The translations under genes and the position numbers were made by a program. A stretch of 64,000 bases of DNA, from contig NC_087063.1 of the NCBI RefSeq assembly GCF_963678635.1, positions 78,019,617 through 78,083,616 of the forward strand, read 5' to 3'. Shown here piece by piece: positions 34,236 through 46,899 of this stretch. Source of the DNA: Symsagittifera roscoffensis. Taxonomy: Eukaryota; Xenacoelomorpha; Acoela; Convolutidae. Below the pieces are notes generated by a model that did no database searches, was not told the origin of the DNA, and saw only the letters and a program-made list of their open reading frames with translations. Position 1 is the stretch's first letter. Every line of letters begins with the position of its first letter.

Positions 34236-34420
34236 TTATAATTGATTATAATCGATTATAATGGATTATATTGGCATAAAAATATTAGGATTATAATCCA
34301 TTTTTAACGGATTATAATCATCTGTAATGGATTTTATTGACCTAAAAAATATTAGGATTATAATAGATTATTTTGTAATTTTATAGATACCGACCATGTT
34401 ATGACAATATAATCGATTAT
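34236..34420. repeat. ATTATAATC-type simple repeat cluster
   Basis: Irregular runs of GATTATAATCGATTATAATG and related 9-10-bp units. The same motif clusters at 35380-35455, 44655-44850 and 45290-45510, mainly within or just before the sulfotransferase gene. The units are palindromic (ATTATAATCGATTATAAT). Confidence 0.7.
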
Positions 34421-34862
34421 GATCCATGGGCGCTCGGTGCGGGATGAGGGCAATTTTATGAAATTCTTTTTGGCACAGTTTTTTTCACAAAATGGTGTGT
34501 AGTTCGAGAAAATAGCTTGTTAAACAGGTGCACCAAAATGTATTATACGTTATGAAATGTGATATATTACTGATAGAAGTTAATCAAAGGTAGACGTGGG
34601 TAGAAGTTAATCATAGGAAGTTAACCAAAAAAATTTGTGCCTAAATGATATAAAGAACTCTCTGAAAATATCCAAAACATCCATTTTTTTTAATTTTGAT
34701 TTTTAAATCTCAAGTGGCTTCGAGAAATGAAAATTTCTTGAGTTTATTAATGAAAATGTGGCTCCAAAGATTCAGGTATGCCTAAAACTTGTTTATTTAG
34801 CGATCCGGCGTTTTTCTAACATGTCTCATTGTGACTGTGTCTGTGTGCTATTTTGGCTCAAG

Positions 34863-37800
34863 GGAAAAAAAACCAAGAAGATGCTTCAAGGCCAACTTAT
34901 AATCTCGGCGGACACAAAGAATGCGAAAAAAAAGACGAACATTGCCTACGTCAAAGTGCACAAGGTACAACTTTTCCCATTTTTTTTAAAATTTTTTTCA
35001 ACCGACCAACCCAGAAATTGTTCTTAAGTTCACGCAGACGCCAATACTTACTAGTTTTTTCAAGCGCCTGTTTTTTGGGATTTCCGGAAAGCCAATTTGG
35101 TTCATCGAAAGTAGAAATAAAAATAATACTTTTTAGCAGGCTTTGATTAGCTCCAGTTGGCAAGCCCTACATAGTTCAACAAAAATTATGCAAAAGAAGT
35201 TTATTTTTTTTAAATCTTGAGCTATGTGAACGGATATACAATAACCTCTCTTATGTAATAAAGAAGGCAACTTTTAAAATAAACATTCCCTGAGCTCCAC
35301 GGGCGAATCTTTTCTGCGCCACATGCAATTTTTTGAAAAAAAAAACAGGCCAAACACAGACCCGGAGTGAGGTTCCAAAGATAATAATCGATTATAAGAA
35401 ATTTTGATTATCATCCATTTAAACTTCATTATAATGGATTATAATGGATTATAATCTCTACTAATTTTGGCCATTTTTTCAGCTAAATTTGCAGTTTTTT
35501 CTGCATCACTGATAGCCTACTCTAATCTTACTCACATTTAGAGAAATTTCGCAGAAAAATTTTTGTGCATCCCCTGACACCCCACCCTACCTAAAACACC
35601 CCACCTAAAACACCCCACCTAAAACACCCCACCTAAAACACCCCACCTAAAACACCCCTCGCTCTCTCTCAAATTTAGTATATATGGCGCCAAAGGCGCT
35701 TTTAGAAAAATTTTAGTGTCATTTGGCCAAAAGTGGATATCGCAAATTAGTACCAAGCGGTATTTTGGGTCGGCAGGGGGTCGAATCTCTGAGGAAACCC
35801 CCTCGAAAATCCGCTACTGTATATACATCACTTTTCATTAAAAAAAATCACACGAATGCATGAAATCTATTAATTCCTAAGGTATACATTAGTTTTAGAA
35901 AATGTTTGATCAAAGATAGTTTAGAAATGTATTTTGTAAAAAAAGATTGTGCAAATGTTTCTTACCGCTAAAATTTTTTAATAAGACTGAATACAGAAGA
36001 AAAAAGCAAGTTCAGCTGTTTACTCGAAATTCACATAAAATAAACAATTGATAAAATTTCTACGAGGTTAAATGAATGCAAATTTTGCAAGGTTCTTGCA
36101 CGATTTGCGTTCTGAAATAAAACCAACACAAGAATTTAAGACTGTTGATTCATTCAGATCAACCTTAAATCAACGTTTAACATCTACATAAATTTTAACC
36201 CTACATAAAAACTGTTTTCTTTGAAGATGGTTACTGATGAATTATTTTGCAAATATATTGCAGAAAAACCAATTTCACTAAGAGCTTTAAAAAACCTGTC
36301 TAAGGAAAGTCCATCTGTATTAATTCCCAACACTTCACATTCTGTAAAAGTTCGTTTTTGCGACTCAAAAACTTTTTTTTTGCGTCTAGAGTTTTCACGT
36401 GGTACCACTATTACAGCCTAAATTTGTCACGCTGAGGCAGATTTGAACTTAGGGTCACGTGAAAGCTCCTTCTCACAATATTATTGACAATGCATGTGGT
36501 CGACACTTGATCTGACGTTCACAAAGTGAACGCCTTATCATTAAGCAGAGTGCTTCTTTACAATTCTTGCAAGATTATTGCAAGACTTGCATTCCTATAA
36601 ATTAAGAAGGAAAAGATTTTAAAAAACTGCTCTCCAAACTAATGCAGAATAAAAATTAGACGGACATGAGTTCATGACATCACTTCACAGTATTTCAAGC
36701 ACCGTAAGAGTTTTTAAAAAATTATTGCAGCATCTAAACTATTACTATTTTAGTCTTAAAGTGAAACTAACACACCTATGCACCCAAAGCTTTTGCCACA
36801 AATCCGAAGACAAAATTAGTCAATTTTTTAAATTAAAATTAAAAAAATGTTTGTAATTGGAAAATTCCGTGGTACTTGCACAGCAATTGGCAATTTTTCT
36901 TGGGTTATGCTCTCTGGTTTGGAAAAGTGATTTACTATTTGGATAATATTTGTTACGAATTATTTGAGAAACTAAACTTATTTCCTTTGAGTTAGATCAT
37001 CAAGGAGATCGTGCTCCTTCATTGAAGTAGCACGATCTGATGTTGAGATGGATGAAAAGGCTAATTGTATTTAAAACTAAAAAAAATCTTTGAAGCTTCT
37101 ATCTCAAACAATTCAACCCCTAAATTAGCTACTGCTGAGCTCATAGTTACGCTTGCGATTAGCAAGCGCTATCAAACTGGAATATAGACTTTTTTCTATT
37201 TAACAACTTAGAATCACTCGCCGACTAAGCAGCTGACTTCTTTAACTTCTCTTCTTATCTTCTTTTAACATTTTTTAAGTTTTTTCCCCTTGGCCTGCAG
37301 TTGCATTCGTACCCTAAGATCTGGGCTGCGAGTCGTGACCGGACCTTGTTTTGTCAGTATCAAAGAAATTGAAAAAAAATTCCGAGAAAAAAGAATTGTT
37401 GGTTTTTCGTTTGTTCATTCAGGTTTTGTCGGCTAAATTGCCACAACGGATTTTGCTTATGCTGTAGACAATTTTCATTGTAGTTGCGAATGCAGGTGTT
37501 GCTCATTCTAATTTCAGGGGAAACGTCAAAATTTTTTTTTTAAATTTCCTATTTTTTTTCCGGTTCAGTTAGTGTCTGCTCAAAGATGGTCGGCTTAGCT
37601 GCCTCTTCACTAACTTTTTTGCTGCAAGCAACTTTCATTGTAGCTGCAAGTGCAAGTTCTGTTCATTCTAGTTTCAAGGTGGACTTGAAAGATTTTGAAA
37701 AAATCTAAAATTCACTTTTTTAGGTTCAAGTGGTTTCAGCTCAAAGATCGTTGGCTTATTTGCCACATCACTAAATTTTTCTTGCGCTTTAAACAACTTT

Positions 37801-40800
37801 CATTGTAGCTGCAAGTGCAATAGTTGTCCCTTGTTGTTTAAAGTGGGACTTTAAATTTTTTTTTAAATATATTTTTATATGGGTATTTCTTATATGGGTC
37901 TTGGTGCTTTGTTTTTCAGGAAAAAGTCTTCAACTGCTCTTATAACTACAGATGCTCATTGATACATATTTTTGCATTTATGAATGCACTTAGGTATATA
38001 TGCACTTTTTGAGTTCAATTGACATTTTTCTGCTGTAAGATACTTAAATAGCACTTTCCAAATACGAACGTGGTGATGACGCGAAATAACTTGAACAATT
38101 TCTAGTTTCGAAAGTGGAAATTATTTTTTATATTTCGAGCGGAATGAAAACTTTACTTATTGATCCAGTTTTCCCAAATTGGGTTAATATTATCAATAAA
38201 GCTTCAAGAAAAGAAATTCAAAGAGCTTAAAGAGTATCTATTTTTTTCTTTAAAATTCAAAACTGGAGATTTTGTCAACAATGTCAGTGTTTTTTAAGTT
38301 TACTTGCGTTCATAACTCTTTTCCAAGCTTCGATTGGCTATGCTTTGAAATTCAAGCGTCTGGCATGCTTGCCTGAAATGAACTTCAATCGAGACATATG
38401 AAAAATTATGACCTAATTTTTTTTCAATAGTTTTAATTTTTTCGGCTTTTTATGTTTTTTATGTTAGTGTTGTATCACAAAGGGTGCGAAGCTCTGCTTC
38501 GCCCCTGTTTTAAAAGATTTTTTCTCTGGTAATTTTTTTTGTAATTTTTTGGTACTGATTTTTGAACTGCTTTAATGGCACTTATTTTTGACAGACCGAA
38601 CATTCCTGAGTTTATCTGAAATATTTTTGGCTTTGAAAATCCTGATGTTTGGTTTATTTTAGGCCCTATTTATTCAAAATTATTAATGTAGAGCTGAACA
38701 TTTTGGTAAATTTTAGTCAATTCTGTGTTCAAGTAGATCCCGAGACATCAATTTGCAGCACCAAAAACTGATCGTTCAAAATACTGGAAAACTTTCAAAA
38801 AACCGCCTTTTTCTAGAGGGGAAAAATTACATTCAGGCGTGATATGATCTATGTCAGAATTTTTATGAACGGAAAAATTAAGATAATAAAGTAATTCATT
38901 ATTTCAGTGCGGCTCAACTACAATGACGAGTACTTTTCTACGATTTGCCGAAATTAATCGAATGGAATTGCCATTTTGTAAGAGTGGCTGGCCGTATATA
39001 AGGTAAGGGTGAAACTTTTTAACATAAAACCTTATTTATAGGAAGGTTTAAACTGAGCTATTAAAAATGATTTATAGTTACTAAGGTATTTTGAGATGAA
39101 ATAAAAAAGTATCATAACAAATAAATCTTTTTTGAAAAAACTTATCATAAGAAGATGCTACAAAAATAAATAAATCAGTGAAACTATTTTTAATTTATAT
39201 GATAACAAATCTCTCGTGTTTTTCTGGAGATGAAATGCTTGTTATTTTAATCTTAATCGGCTGAACTATAAAATTATGATTTTTGTCAGTGACAAATACC
39301 CATTGTCTGCTAGCAATGGTTCAAAGTTTTTCAAATTTAGTCTATCAGTTGTAGGAAAGAAAGAACAAAAAGGGGGTAAAATGGAAGCCAGTGACTTCTA
39401 TGTTACTTTGGAGCTCATTTTCCTTAGATCTGTTATTTTCCGCCCAATTTTTTTACTTTCATTTTTAACCCCCCCTGATATTAAAATTTTCTGAAATTTT
39501 CTGTAGCATTGAAAATGAGATACTCGTTTTGTTAACTTCAATTTAGTGATGCAATTTTTTTTCTTAAACGGGGAATCATTTTTTGACATTGCGTGCGCAT
39601 TTATTGAGAAAACGCTAACGCGGAAACGCAATTTATAATGTCTTTTCCTCAGTTTTAATAAAGATATATTTTTGAAAACTGCCAAGAAAAAAAAGCAAAA
39701 AAACTTCCTCCTTTTTTGCTCTCTTCTCTGCTAGCAGAAACACAATGAAACTTTTTTCAAGATTCCCACATTTGAATTTCAATTTTGTCAATATAGATTA
39801 ATCTTCGCCGAAATTACTAAAACCCTGCGCTGTACACAAGTCTGCTCGTTTCAGGGCAAAGGCCTGAAAGTTGCGACTGCTCTTTAACTAATCCCAAGTA
39901 GTTTTTGATAAATGAAATAGCTTGCTTCATTTCAATTTCGAAAGATTCTGTTGTGCGGTATAGTTCGTCAGGCATAAGTAATTCGTATTACACTTTCAGC
40001 ATCAAAGTCCAACTACTTTAATGGTATGCGCGACCGGTTCATCCAATGAAGTACCAGGAATTGCTCACCCAAGTGAGCAAATGTTCTTTAGAAAATTGGC
40101 TCAAATATAAAAATCATTCCAAGCACATACATTTCTCACTTTCTTCGGAAGTTGGAACAAAAAAAAACTAGTACGAAAACATTTGTTTATCCGGCTTTAC
40201 AGCGAAATATCAGGGCATCAAAACACAAACAAAACCCTGAAACAAAAGTTTCATATTGATAAAAACAACTGGGTTGAGCTGATCATCAACATTATCAATG
40301 GGTATCGACTTATTTCTACATTTTCTTATTGCATTTTATGGAGTTACTTTTTGTCGTGTTCTCGCTAGTTTTTGCAAGCAACGAATGCAAGCAATCAAAA
40401 TTGATTCTTACCAAGCAAGAAATAAGGAATCAGATTTTATTTAGGTCAAACTTGATAAATCAAGTAAGTTTGCCTATATATTCCCACTAGGATTCAATTA
40501 GGGGTTTTAACTTCGGTGAAATGCTTCGTTATCACAAGGAAGTTTCAGCAAAAAAAAACAGTTGGTTCAATTTAAAGTTTGGATGAAAATCTTGATTGCA
40601 TTTAGTTTTAGTTGGTATTCGAAATTAGTCCTCATTTGTGAATAACTCTATAGCTAATATTGTTCTCATTTTTTCCTAAAAATGAGTTAATAAGCGCAAT
40701 TCTCAAAATATTGATTGATTCAGCTAATTTTCTGAAAACTTCTGGTGTGGTGCTTGATTTTTGCCATAGAGGGGAGACAAGAATTTAAGGAATGAGTTTA

Positions 40801-43800
40801 AATTGGTCAAAAGAGCCCATTTTTTTTAAATTTGGGTTAAAATTAGGCATCATTGTTTTCACTTTTGATATGTTAATTACTGCAACAATCGCACAAAAAC
40901 TGATAACCTCCTTTCATGCCGTTCCAAGTTGGAGTAAAGTTGCCACGATATTTAACCGGGCATTGATATCCTAAATGTCCTTGCTAGCTTTTTTTATCCG
41001 TCATCTTTTTCAGCTATCCGACAACGAGACAAGAGATATACACGCCTGAGTTCAGATCAAATGACCGGTCAAAGTATAATGTAAGTTTATTTTTTTTATT
41101 ACTGAAACCTGCCGAGAAAGTTTGTTTATTATCAAATTGAAAACTCTTCGATCAAAAAAAAACCAATTTGTTTCTTTAGTTAGCTTAAATCTTTGTAGTA
41201 GTTAGAACATAATTGAAAGATGCCCGAGGGAAAAAGAGCCCGGCCTGAGGGCACGAAGTACCCGAGTGCAGATCTTTTGCCCGAGGCCATCTTCAACTAT
41301 GTTCTAACTGTTGAAGAGTATGTTTCTGCTCTTTCTGAGGGAGAGATGCCAGAAAATTGTGAAAGAGCCCGGAAATTTGTGAAAGAGCCCGGAAAAGTGC
41401 GCGAAACTATGCAAATGATTTCTTTTTTCATTCATGTGTTGTCGGGAAAGCACATGTGTGAAAGAGCAAAAACATACTCTTCTTCTGAAATAAACGTGCT
41501 TGTTGCAGATTCTGGCTGTGCATACCATGTACAATTACACTCTATGGAATCGAGTAATGAAACATCCGTTCACATTGGTTGGCGCCGCAAGAGAACCCTT
41601 CAATCAGTTTGAGTCCTTCTTCACTTTCTATAAATTCCACGACTTCATTTCGAGGAAATACAAGATGCCACAATCAGAAACGCTCGACTTCTTTTTGAAT
41701 GAGTTCAATGGAAGGCTGAAAGACGAAAAATGGGAATTCCACGTAAGTTCAAGAAAAGTTCAATCGGAAATTTTGAAGACTCGCCGGTTTCATCGAATTC
41801 GACAAACATTTTTCAGGGTTTCACTTTTCAACTTACTCACTTATAATTTTTTGGAGAAATCACTTCAATTTTTTGGGGTTCAAAAAGGGTTCAAAATGCG
41901 GGTTCCCTAAAAAATTTGTCTATGGCAGAAAAAGTTTTACAAATTTGGTTCACACCTCGGTTTTCTCGCTGTGGTGGATTTTTTTTGGTTCATCCCAATT
42001 TCGAAGAAAGTGGTGCACTCTTTTTGCAAGCACTTTTTGCAAGCACGATCTCAAAGTTTATTACTATCATCTGCTTGAATGCCTTGAGATCAAAATTAGA
42101 CAAGACTGCTCGTATCAGGGCGAAGCCTTGAATGTTCCGACTGCCTTTTAAGGTTTATGGGACTGTAAGAACAATAATAAAATGAGTTATGTATGAAGTA
42201 ATATACTCATAGAGTATTTTCAGATAAAGTACACCGTCTACTCGTCACGCTATCTTATTTTCGGCCGAATAGATTTGTGCAACTTCTTAGTCTAATACCG
42301 ATCTTAATCTTACTCTTATATATCCTAGTCTCAATAGATTTAGTGTACACCGGTTTATGCGAGTTAGTTCCAGAATGAGAACAACTGTATTCTAAGTGTA
42401 ATTCAAATTGTCCTGGGGTTGAAACTACAAGTAGTTTCAACACACTTACAAATAAGTGGGTTGTTAGTTTGATGGAGTATGATTGGTTAGTATTCAATAT
42501 TTTATAGAGATAAAATATCATAATAATAACCAATGATAAATACTAGTTTAGATCTGGTTCCACCCATCCGGGGTTTAGAGAGTTTTAGTTCTTCAGTGTT
42601 CTATTGTAGTGGAGGATGGATGATGGTGTTTTCTTTAGAGATTGCGAGCATATTCTTTTATCTGGTTTTGAAGAAGAGTTGTCATCACGATCGCTTCGGG
42701 AGATCGTATGATGATTTCTGAGCAGTTGTGATGAGTGTTGTTCTGGTTGATCGGAACATTGCTATTCTCAATCTCGTTCGGGAATGGCATGTAGTTCGAC
42801 TTTGGAAGCAGTGCCTGGTGACTGGGATCTGTACGTATACTTGAACATCGAGATAGCCATTGTTCTGTTGCAATGGGTTTCCTTTGCTGCGATGCCAAGT
42901 CGTACTTTAATTCAGTTGAGTGTAATGACTGTAGGCAGCATGTCAGATATGTTTTGCCATTCCGTAGTTGGAGTGTGATTGGGTTGTCAGGTTCTTTGCT
43001 GCTCGTCTTTGGGCTGTTTTTTATCTATATACTGCATTGTATTATTAACATATACAAATCTTCGTTAATTTTGTTTTTAGTCATCATCTTGTATTAGTTT
43101 TTATTGCAAACGCGTTATTATTTAATTCAGTTATTTTTAAGAGCTACTCAGACTTGAGTAACTCCCGTCAAAAATAGAGGGTGTTGTCACAAAGTTCGAG
43201 TGTAGCACGGTGGGTGAGGCCGGCTATAGAGCATGCTCAGGACGTCCTCTTCTGGTGGGTTAGGCCAGGAGTGAGGGTATAAATTCATGCTCTCTTTTTT
43301 GGAGGGTCCCGTTTGTGTTCAACCTTTCATGCCTTTTTTATTACTGGTTTCTTCCTTTTTTGTCTTGATTGTGTCTTTTTCTCAAAAATCAAACTAATTG
43401 ATTTGAGTTTGTCTTTCGACTTTTTGGTGTTTTGTTCTTTTGTGTTCAGACTTGAAAATAGTCTTCAAAAGAATAGTTTATCCAGTTCTAAGCTAATCTA
43501 AGCTCATCTAAGTTAATGAGGTTATAAAGTTTTTGATTATATCTAGTGTTATGAATGAGTTCTAGGATCGGGATTTCAACGGGCTGTAGGAATTCGTGTG
43601 AGACTATTAGTGGGCGGGATTCGTCTACGGTGAAGATTTTAGTTAAGGGACAGAATATATACATCTGGGTGATGGGATCATAATTGCGGAGGATGCCTTG
43701 TAGGTTAGTGTCTTTAATACAATAATTGAAGTTAGGAAAGAATGGTGAGGTATATTTGGAGTTAATGTATTGATATCTGTGGTAAATTTGTCGTGCTGGT

Positions 43801-46797
43801 GTATTTTGAGTGTAATGATGTTGAATGAACTTATAGTAGGTGTAAGTGTGTGTTTGTTTAGTTCATAACATGACGTCGTGTGAACAGTGCAAATCACGTT
43901 CTTTGGGTATGAGGATATGAAAGGTTAGTGAAAAGTGATTAAATGTTTTAAAATATGAATCATAAGCTTGATTATCACGAAGTGCTGTTGAAATGACGTG
44001 GTCGTATTTGTTATCTAAGGTGTTGAGGGTGAAAACATGGCGTTGTAATGAAAAAATTTTCTGTTAGTTGCTGGTTAGCATATTTTTTGTCATTCAGGAA
44101 GATGCCTTCGTTAGGTCTTATGATGTTATGATTGTAGTGCTCGATAGAATATTCATTAGTTTTTGGTGCGGTGAATTTGATGAGTGATTGCTTGTATGCC
44201 ATATGTGTGAATTGTTTTGGAGTTAGTGCTGTTGTTAAAAGGTAGAGTTGAGTGCTGCCTTGTTCGTTGTCATGAGGGGTGTTATATAATGGTAGTGATA
44301 GTGGGTTAGTAAAAAAATAGTATGATGTCCATGAGAGTGTAGGGTATAATACGTTTTCATTTACATAATTTGGGGCTTCGTCATTGGGATCTGAATGAAA
44401 GTATGTGTACTGGTGGAAAAAGGGTGAACATAGTTGGAGAAATTCTTTTGTGTTAGTGTGAAGTGGATGATTAACTAATGTTGTGGCTGTTCCTGGGTTT
44501 GAGGGAAATGGAGTTGTGGGAAATATTCGTTTAAAGGTTCGATTGGCTCGGTTAGTACTGGAGGATTAAATGGATTTTCTCTAATTTGTTCAGATGTAGG
44601 GGTTGAACCTAAAAATCATATAGAGGTTTGTAAAAATCATCCCACCACACATTAAGAAATCGATTATAACGGATTATTATGATGATTTTTTGACAATTAT
44701 CGTTGATTATAATTATCAAAATTAGGTCTTTAGAGGATTTATAATTGATTATAATCGTGATATTTTCCAAGAGATTATAATCTCTTATAACCTATTATAA
44801 TTGATTATAGTTCTTACAAAAAACCCTTAAATCAATGATTAACGATTTTAATCGATTATTATCTCTTATTGTGCCAAAATTTTGTCAATTCAAAACTATA
44901 TTCGAATTATATTTTAAGGGTTATTATTTTTGTGTCAATAAGAATATCTCTAAAAGAGAGATCTCTTGAACACTTTGGTTCAATTGAACACAAAGTCTTA
45001 CCATGAAACAAAAGTTTCATAGAGATACTTTCATATGAGTGGAAAGGTTTCACGCGGTAGATGAAAAATAAATCTTCCAAAAAAATATTTTAGTGTTAAA
45101 AAAAGTTGAAAGTTGAAATATGCATCACAAAAACAACTCCAATGCGGAAGAAATGAAAAAAAGTTTTTAAAATTGAAGGAATTGGAAAATTTTAATAAAA
45201 TTTTCTCATTTTTCATAGAAACCAACGTCTACAAAAAGCGGGAAATATAAGCAATATAGATGCAACTTCGAAGACAAAATGGACAAACAAAGGGGATTAT
45301 AATCAATTATAATCGATAATAATGGATTTTTGTGCAAAACTAATGAACTAAAAAACTGAATTAAAAAAATGGATTATAATTGTATCGAAAAATACACGAA
45401 TAAATTATTGATTATAATCGATTATAATGGATTATAATTATTTATAATTTGATTTTTAAAAAGAGGGATTATAATCAATTTTTAATGGTACTAAAATCGT
45501 AATATAATCGATTATTAACGCTTGCTACTGGATGCGGGAAGGAAAAAATTATTTTGTTTCAAGTTTCAAGTTTCAATTAACCCCATATCTATGGGGTATC
45601 GCATTAATTATGTCCTTTCCGCACGCCTTAATTACTTTTTTTGAAAATGCCAAAATCATCAAAGTTACTTGAGAATCATTTGCATACTTTCCTGTGGATA
45701 TACTACCATTTTACCTACTGTAGCTTCATGGACAATCAGCAGTTATGTTTTTTTTTACCGGTCTATATATTTCAAAAATAATCAATTACAAGCGACTGAG
45801 ATAAGATTAAAATCGTATGTTGCCAAATCAATAAAGTAGTTAAATATAATTTGCCAAATTTATTTTAGTAGCTATGCGATGAGCTGTTTGTGTTGGCCAG
45901 GTTGACTTTAGATTGATTGTCATCGCTGATTTTTTGTTATTCCAAAATTAAATTTTGAGCAATAAATCAGCGATGATTCATCAATAATCCAATGCTGAAA
46001 AGTAAAATTAAAATTGCTATCAGCGCTGAATCAGCGATGTTCAACGTTGTTTTGGATTAGCTATGGCGTTGATTGTTTGAAATTTAAATGCATTTGTTGA
46101 AAACTATGTATATGAAGTCAGAAATTGTTAAAACTCGATACCCGGCTTCATTTTGCTTATTTTACGTTACCTACAGTTTTCGTTTCAGGGTATGTCGACT
46201 CAAAGGATTCGTAACACAATGCTGCTCGATTACGGCATGCCCTTGCTGGATCATTCAAGGAACGAGTCAGGGGATGTTTTAAAGTACATAAACGAGCTGA
46301 CTGCTAACGTCACTGTTTTTATAATCCAAGATTACTTTGATGAAAGCCTGGTGGTTTTGAAAAATATACTCTGCTGGAACTGGTCCGATATTGTATATGA
46401 TGCCTTTATCCATCAGAGAACTCCAAGTCCATCGGGGAGTTTGAAAAGTACAAACATGAGCCTAATTGAAGAACGACGGCGACTTCACAAAATTTTCTCA
46501 CCCTATGACTACATATTTTATGGGAAGTCTTTTTCCAAGTTACAATCACAAATTGAGTCCATAACAGACTTCGCTGAGCAGCTCCAAGAGTTTCGAGATA
46601 TCAAATCGATAATTGCAGGTTGGTGCGAAAGCAGTGAGAGATCTCCAAGCGATACGTTAAAGCTTCCTGTGAAATACCATGCTTCTCAGATTACGACGAT
46701 TGATGATTTTGGTTGCAGCAGGTTAAAAATAAAAACGTGGCAAGCCTACTCCGATCAATTGCTAAAATCAACTACTGCCAAGGTAGATTGGATATGA
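34863..46797 (+). CDS. Galactose-3-O-sulfotransferase-like enzyme (5 exons found, 5' end missing)
   Basis: A Golgi type II membrane enzyme family (GAL3ST/cerebroside sulfotransferase) that transfers sulfate from PAPS to O-3 of galactose. Exons: about 34863-34964, 38908-39002, 41014-41080, 41509-41742, 46189-46797. All joins keep the frame, giving roughly 365 residues. The 5'-phosphosulfate loop is split by intron 1: NIAYVKVHK then CGSTT (family form KTHKTASST). The 3'-phosphate-binding region reads TLVGAAREPFNQFESFF (human TVLRDPARLFESSF). The last exon holds IIQDYFDESLVVLKNILCW, close to the vertebrate protein. The N-terminal cytoplasmic tail and signal anchor were not found; their exon may lie upstream, and the exact start of the first listed exon is uncertain (acceptor CTCAAG). 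The introns hold repeats and an antisense coding relic. Confidence 0.82.
35310..35820 (+). mobile_element. Repeat family B copy carrying simple-repeat insertions
   Basis: The left part TGCGCCACATGCAATTTTTTG and the right part ATGGCGCCAAAGGCGC, then GGGTCGGCAGGGGGTCGAAT match family B. Between them lie an ATTATAAT cluster (35380-35455) and a 14-bp tandem array. Confidence 0.6.
35589..35658 (+). repeat. Five perfect 14-bp tandem repeats
   Basis: Unit ACCTAAAACACCCC, five copies in 70 bp, inside a family B element. It is C-rich on this strand; its G-rich complement resembles telomere-like simple repeats only superficially. Confidence 0.85.
37291..37340 (+). repeat. tRNA-derived SINE head, diverged
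   Basis: TGGCCTGCAGTTG (A box) and GGCTGCGAGTCGTGACC (degraded B box). It is preceded at 37150 by the same TTACGCTTGCGATTAGCAAG palindromic module as the copies at 19.3 and 26.1 kb. Confidence 0.45.
37870..38320 (+). mobile_element. Repeat family C, copy lacking its left inverted repeat
   Basis: Shares the TATATGGGTCTTGG, TATATATGCAC and GAGCGGAATGAAAAC blocks and the right end GCGTTCATAACTCTT. It lies in the sulfotransferase gene between the first and second recognised exons. Confidence 0.65.
39003..41013. other. Sulfotransferase intron 2: mostly unique AT-rich DNA
   Basis: No exon fits here: the frame passes directly from the exon ending 39002 to that starting 41014. A small family A end fragment (39845-39895, AGGGCAAAGGCCTGAAAG) is the only repeat I recognise. 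Confidence 0.5.
42533..43490. other. Possible degraded LTR-element end in sulfotransferase intron 4
   Basis: On the + strand a frame ending at 43097 finishes in a strongly hydrophobic stretch (WSVIGLSGSLLLVFGLFFIY). It is followed by a purine tract AAAAATAGAGGG (43169-43180), then TGTTGTCACAAAG and a TATA box (GGGTATAAATTC near 43277). This order resembles the end of a coding region, polypurine tract and start of a 3' LTR. The minus strand of 42635-43030 is also open (about 130 codons), so orientation is unsure. No matching second LTR was found in the window. Confidence 0.3.
43488..44565 (-). pseudogene. Unidentified decayed protein-coding tract, antisense to the sulfotransferase gene
   Basis: The minus strand is open from 44565 to a stop at 44011 (185 codons). 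A second frame overlaps from about 44085 and continues to a TAG at 43488-43490, broken only by a TGA at 43863-43865. Together they cover about 340 codons of protein-like sequence rich in Asn, Thr, Tyr, His and Phe, for example NENVLYPTLSWTSYYFF, ALRDNQAYDSYFKTF and PLTKIFTVDESRPLIV. One frameshift and one stop suggest a recent relic of a transposon- or virus-derived gene. I do not recognise the family. No start codon, Cys knuckle, protease or polymerase motif is visible. Confidence 0.5.
45290..45510. repeat. ATTATAATC-type simple repeat cluster, densest copy
   Basis: At least ten ATTATAAT units within 220 bp, in the last intron of the sulfotransferase gene. Confidence 0.7.
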
Positions 46798-46899
46798 AAT
46801 AGGAATCGAACAAACTTTTATCTTTTTTATTGATGTAAAGTTCTTTAAAAGCTGTTTTTTTTGTTAGATCTGGTTTTATTTGTAAATAAGACTCTTCCT

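Noticed and set aside
34737-34784. Candidate upstream sulfotransferase exon ending ATTCAG/GTATGC
   Set aside because: A stop lies in the required frame with no acceptor between it and the exon, and there is no membrane anchor.
40004-40034. Possible extra sulfotransferase exon after TTTCAG
   Set aside because: Joining it to the preceding exon gives an immediate stop; direct joining of 39002 to 41014 keeps the frame.
41220-41612. 130-codon + strand frame in sulfotransferase intron 3
   Set aside because: It crosses into the next exon in the wrong frame, and part of it is a GAAAGAGCCCGGAAA tandem repeat. The exon join 41080/41509 explains the region better.
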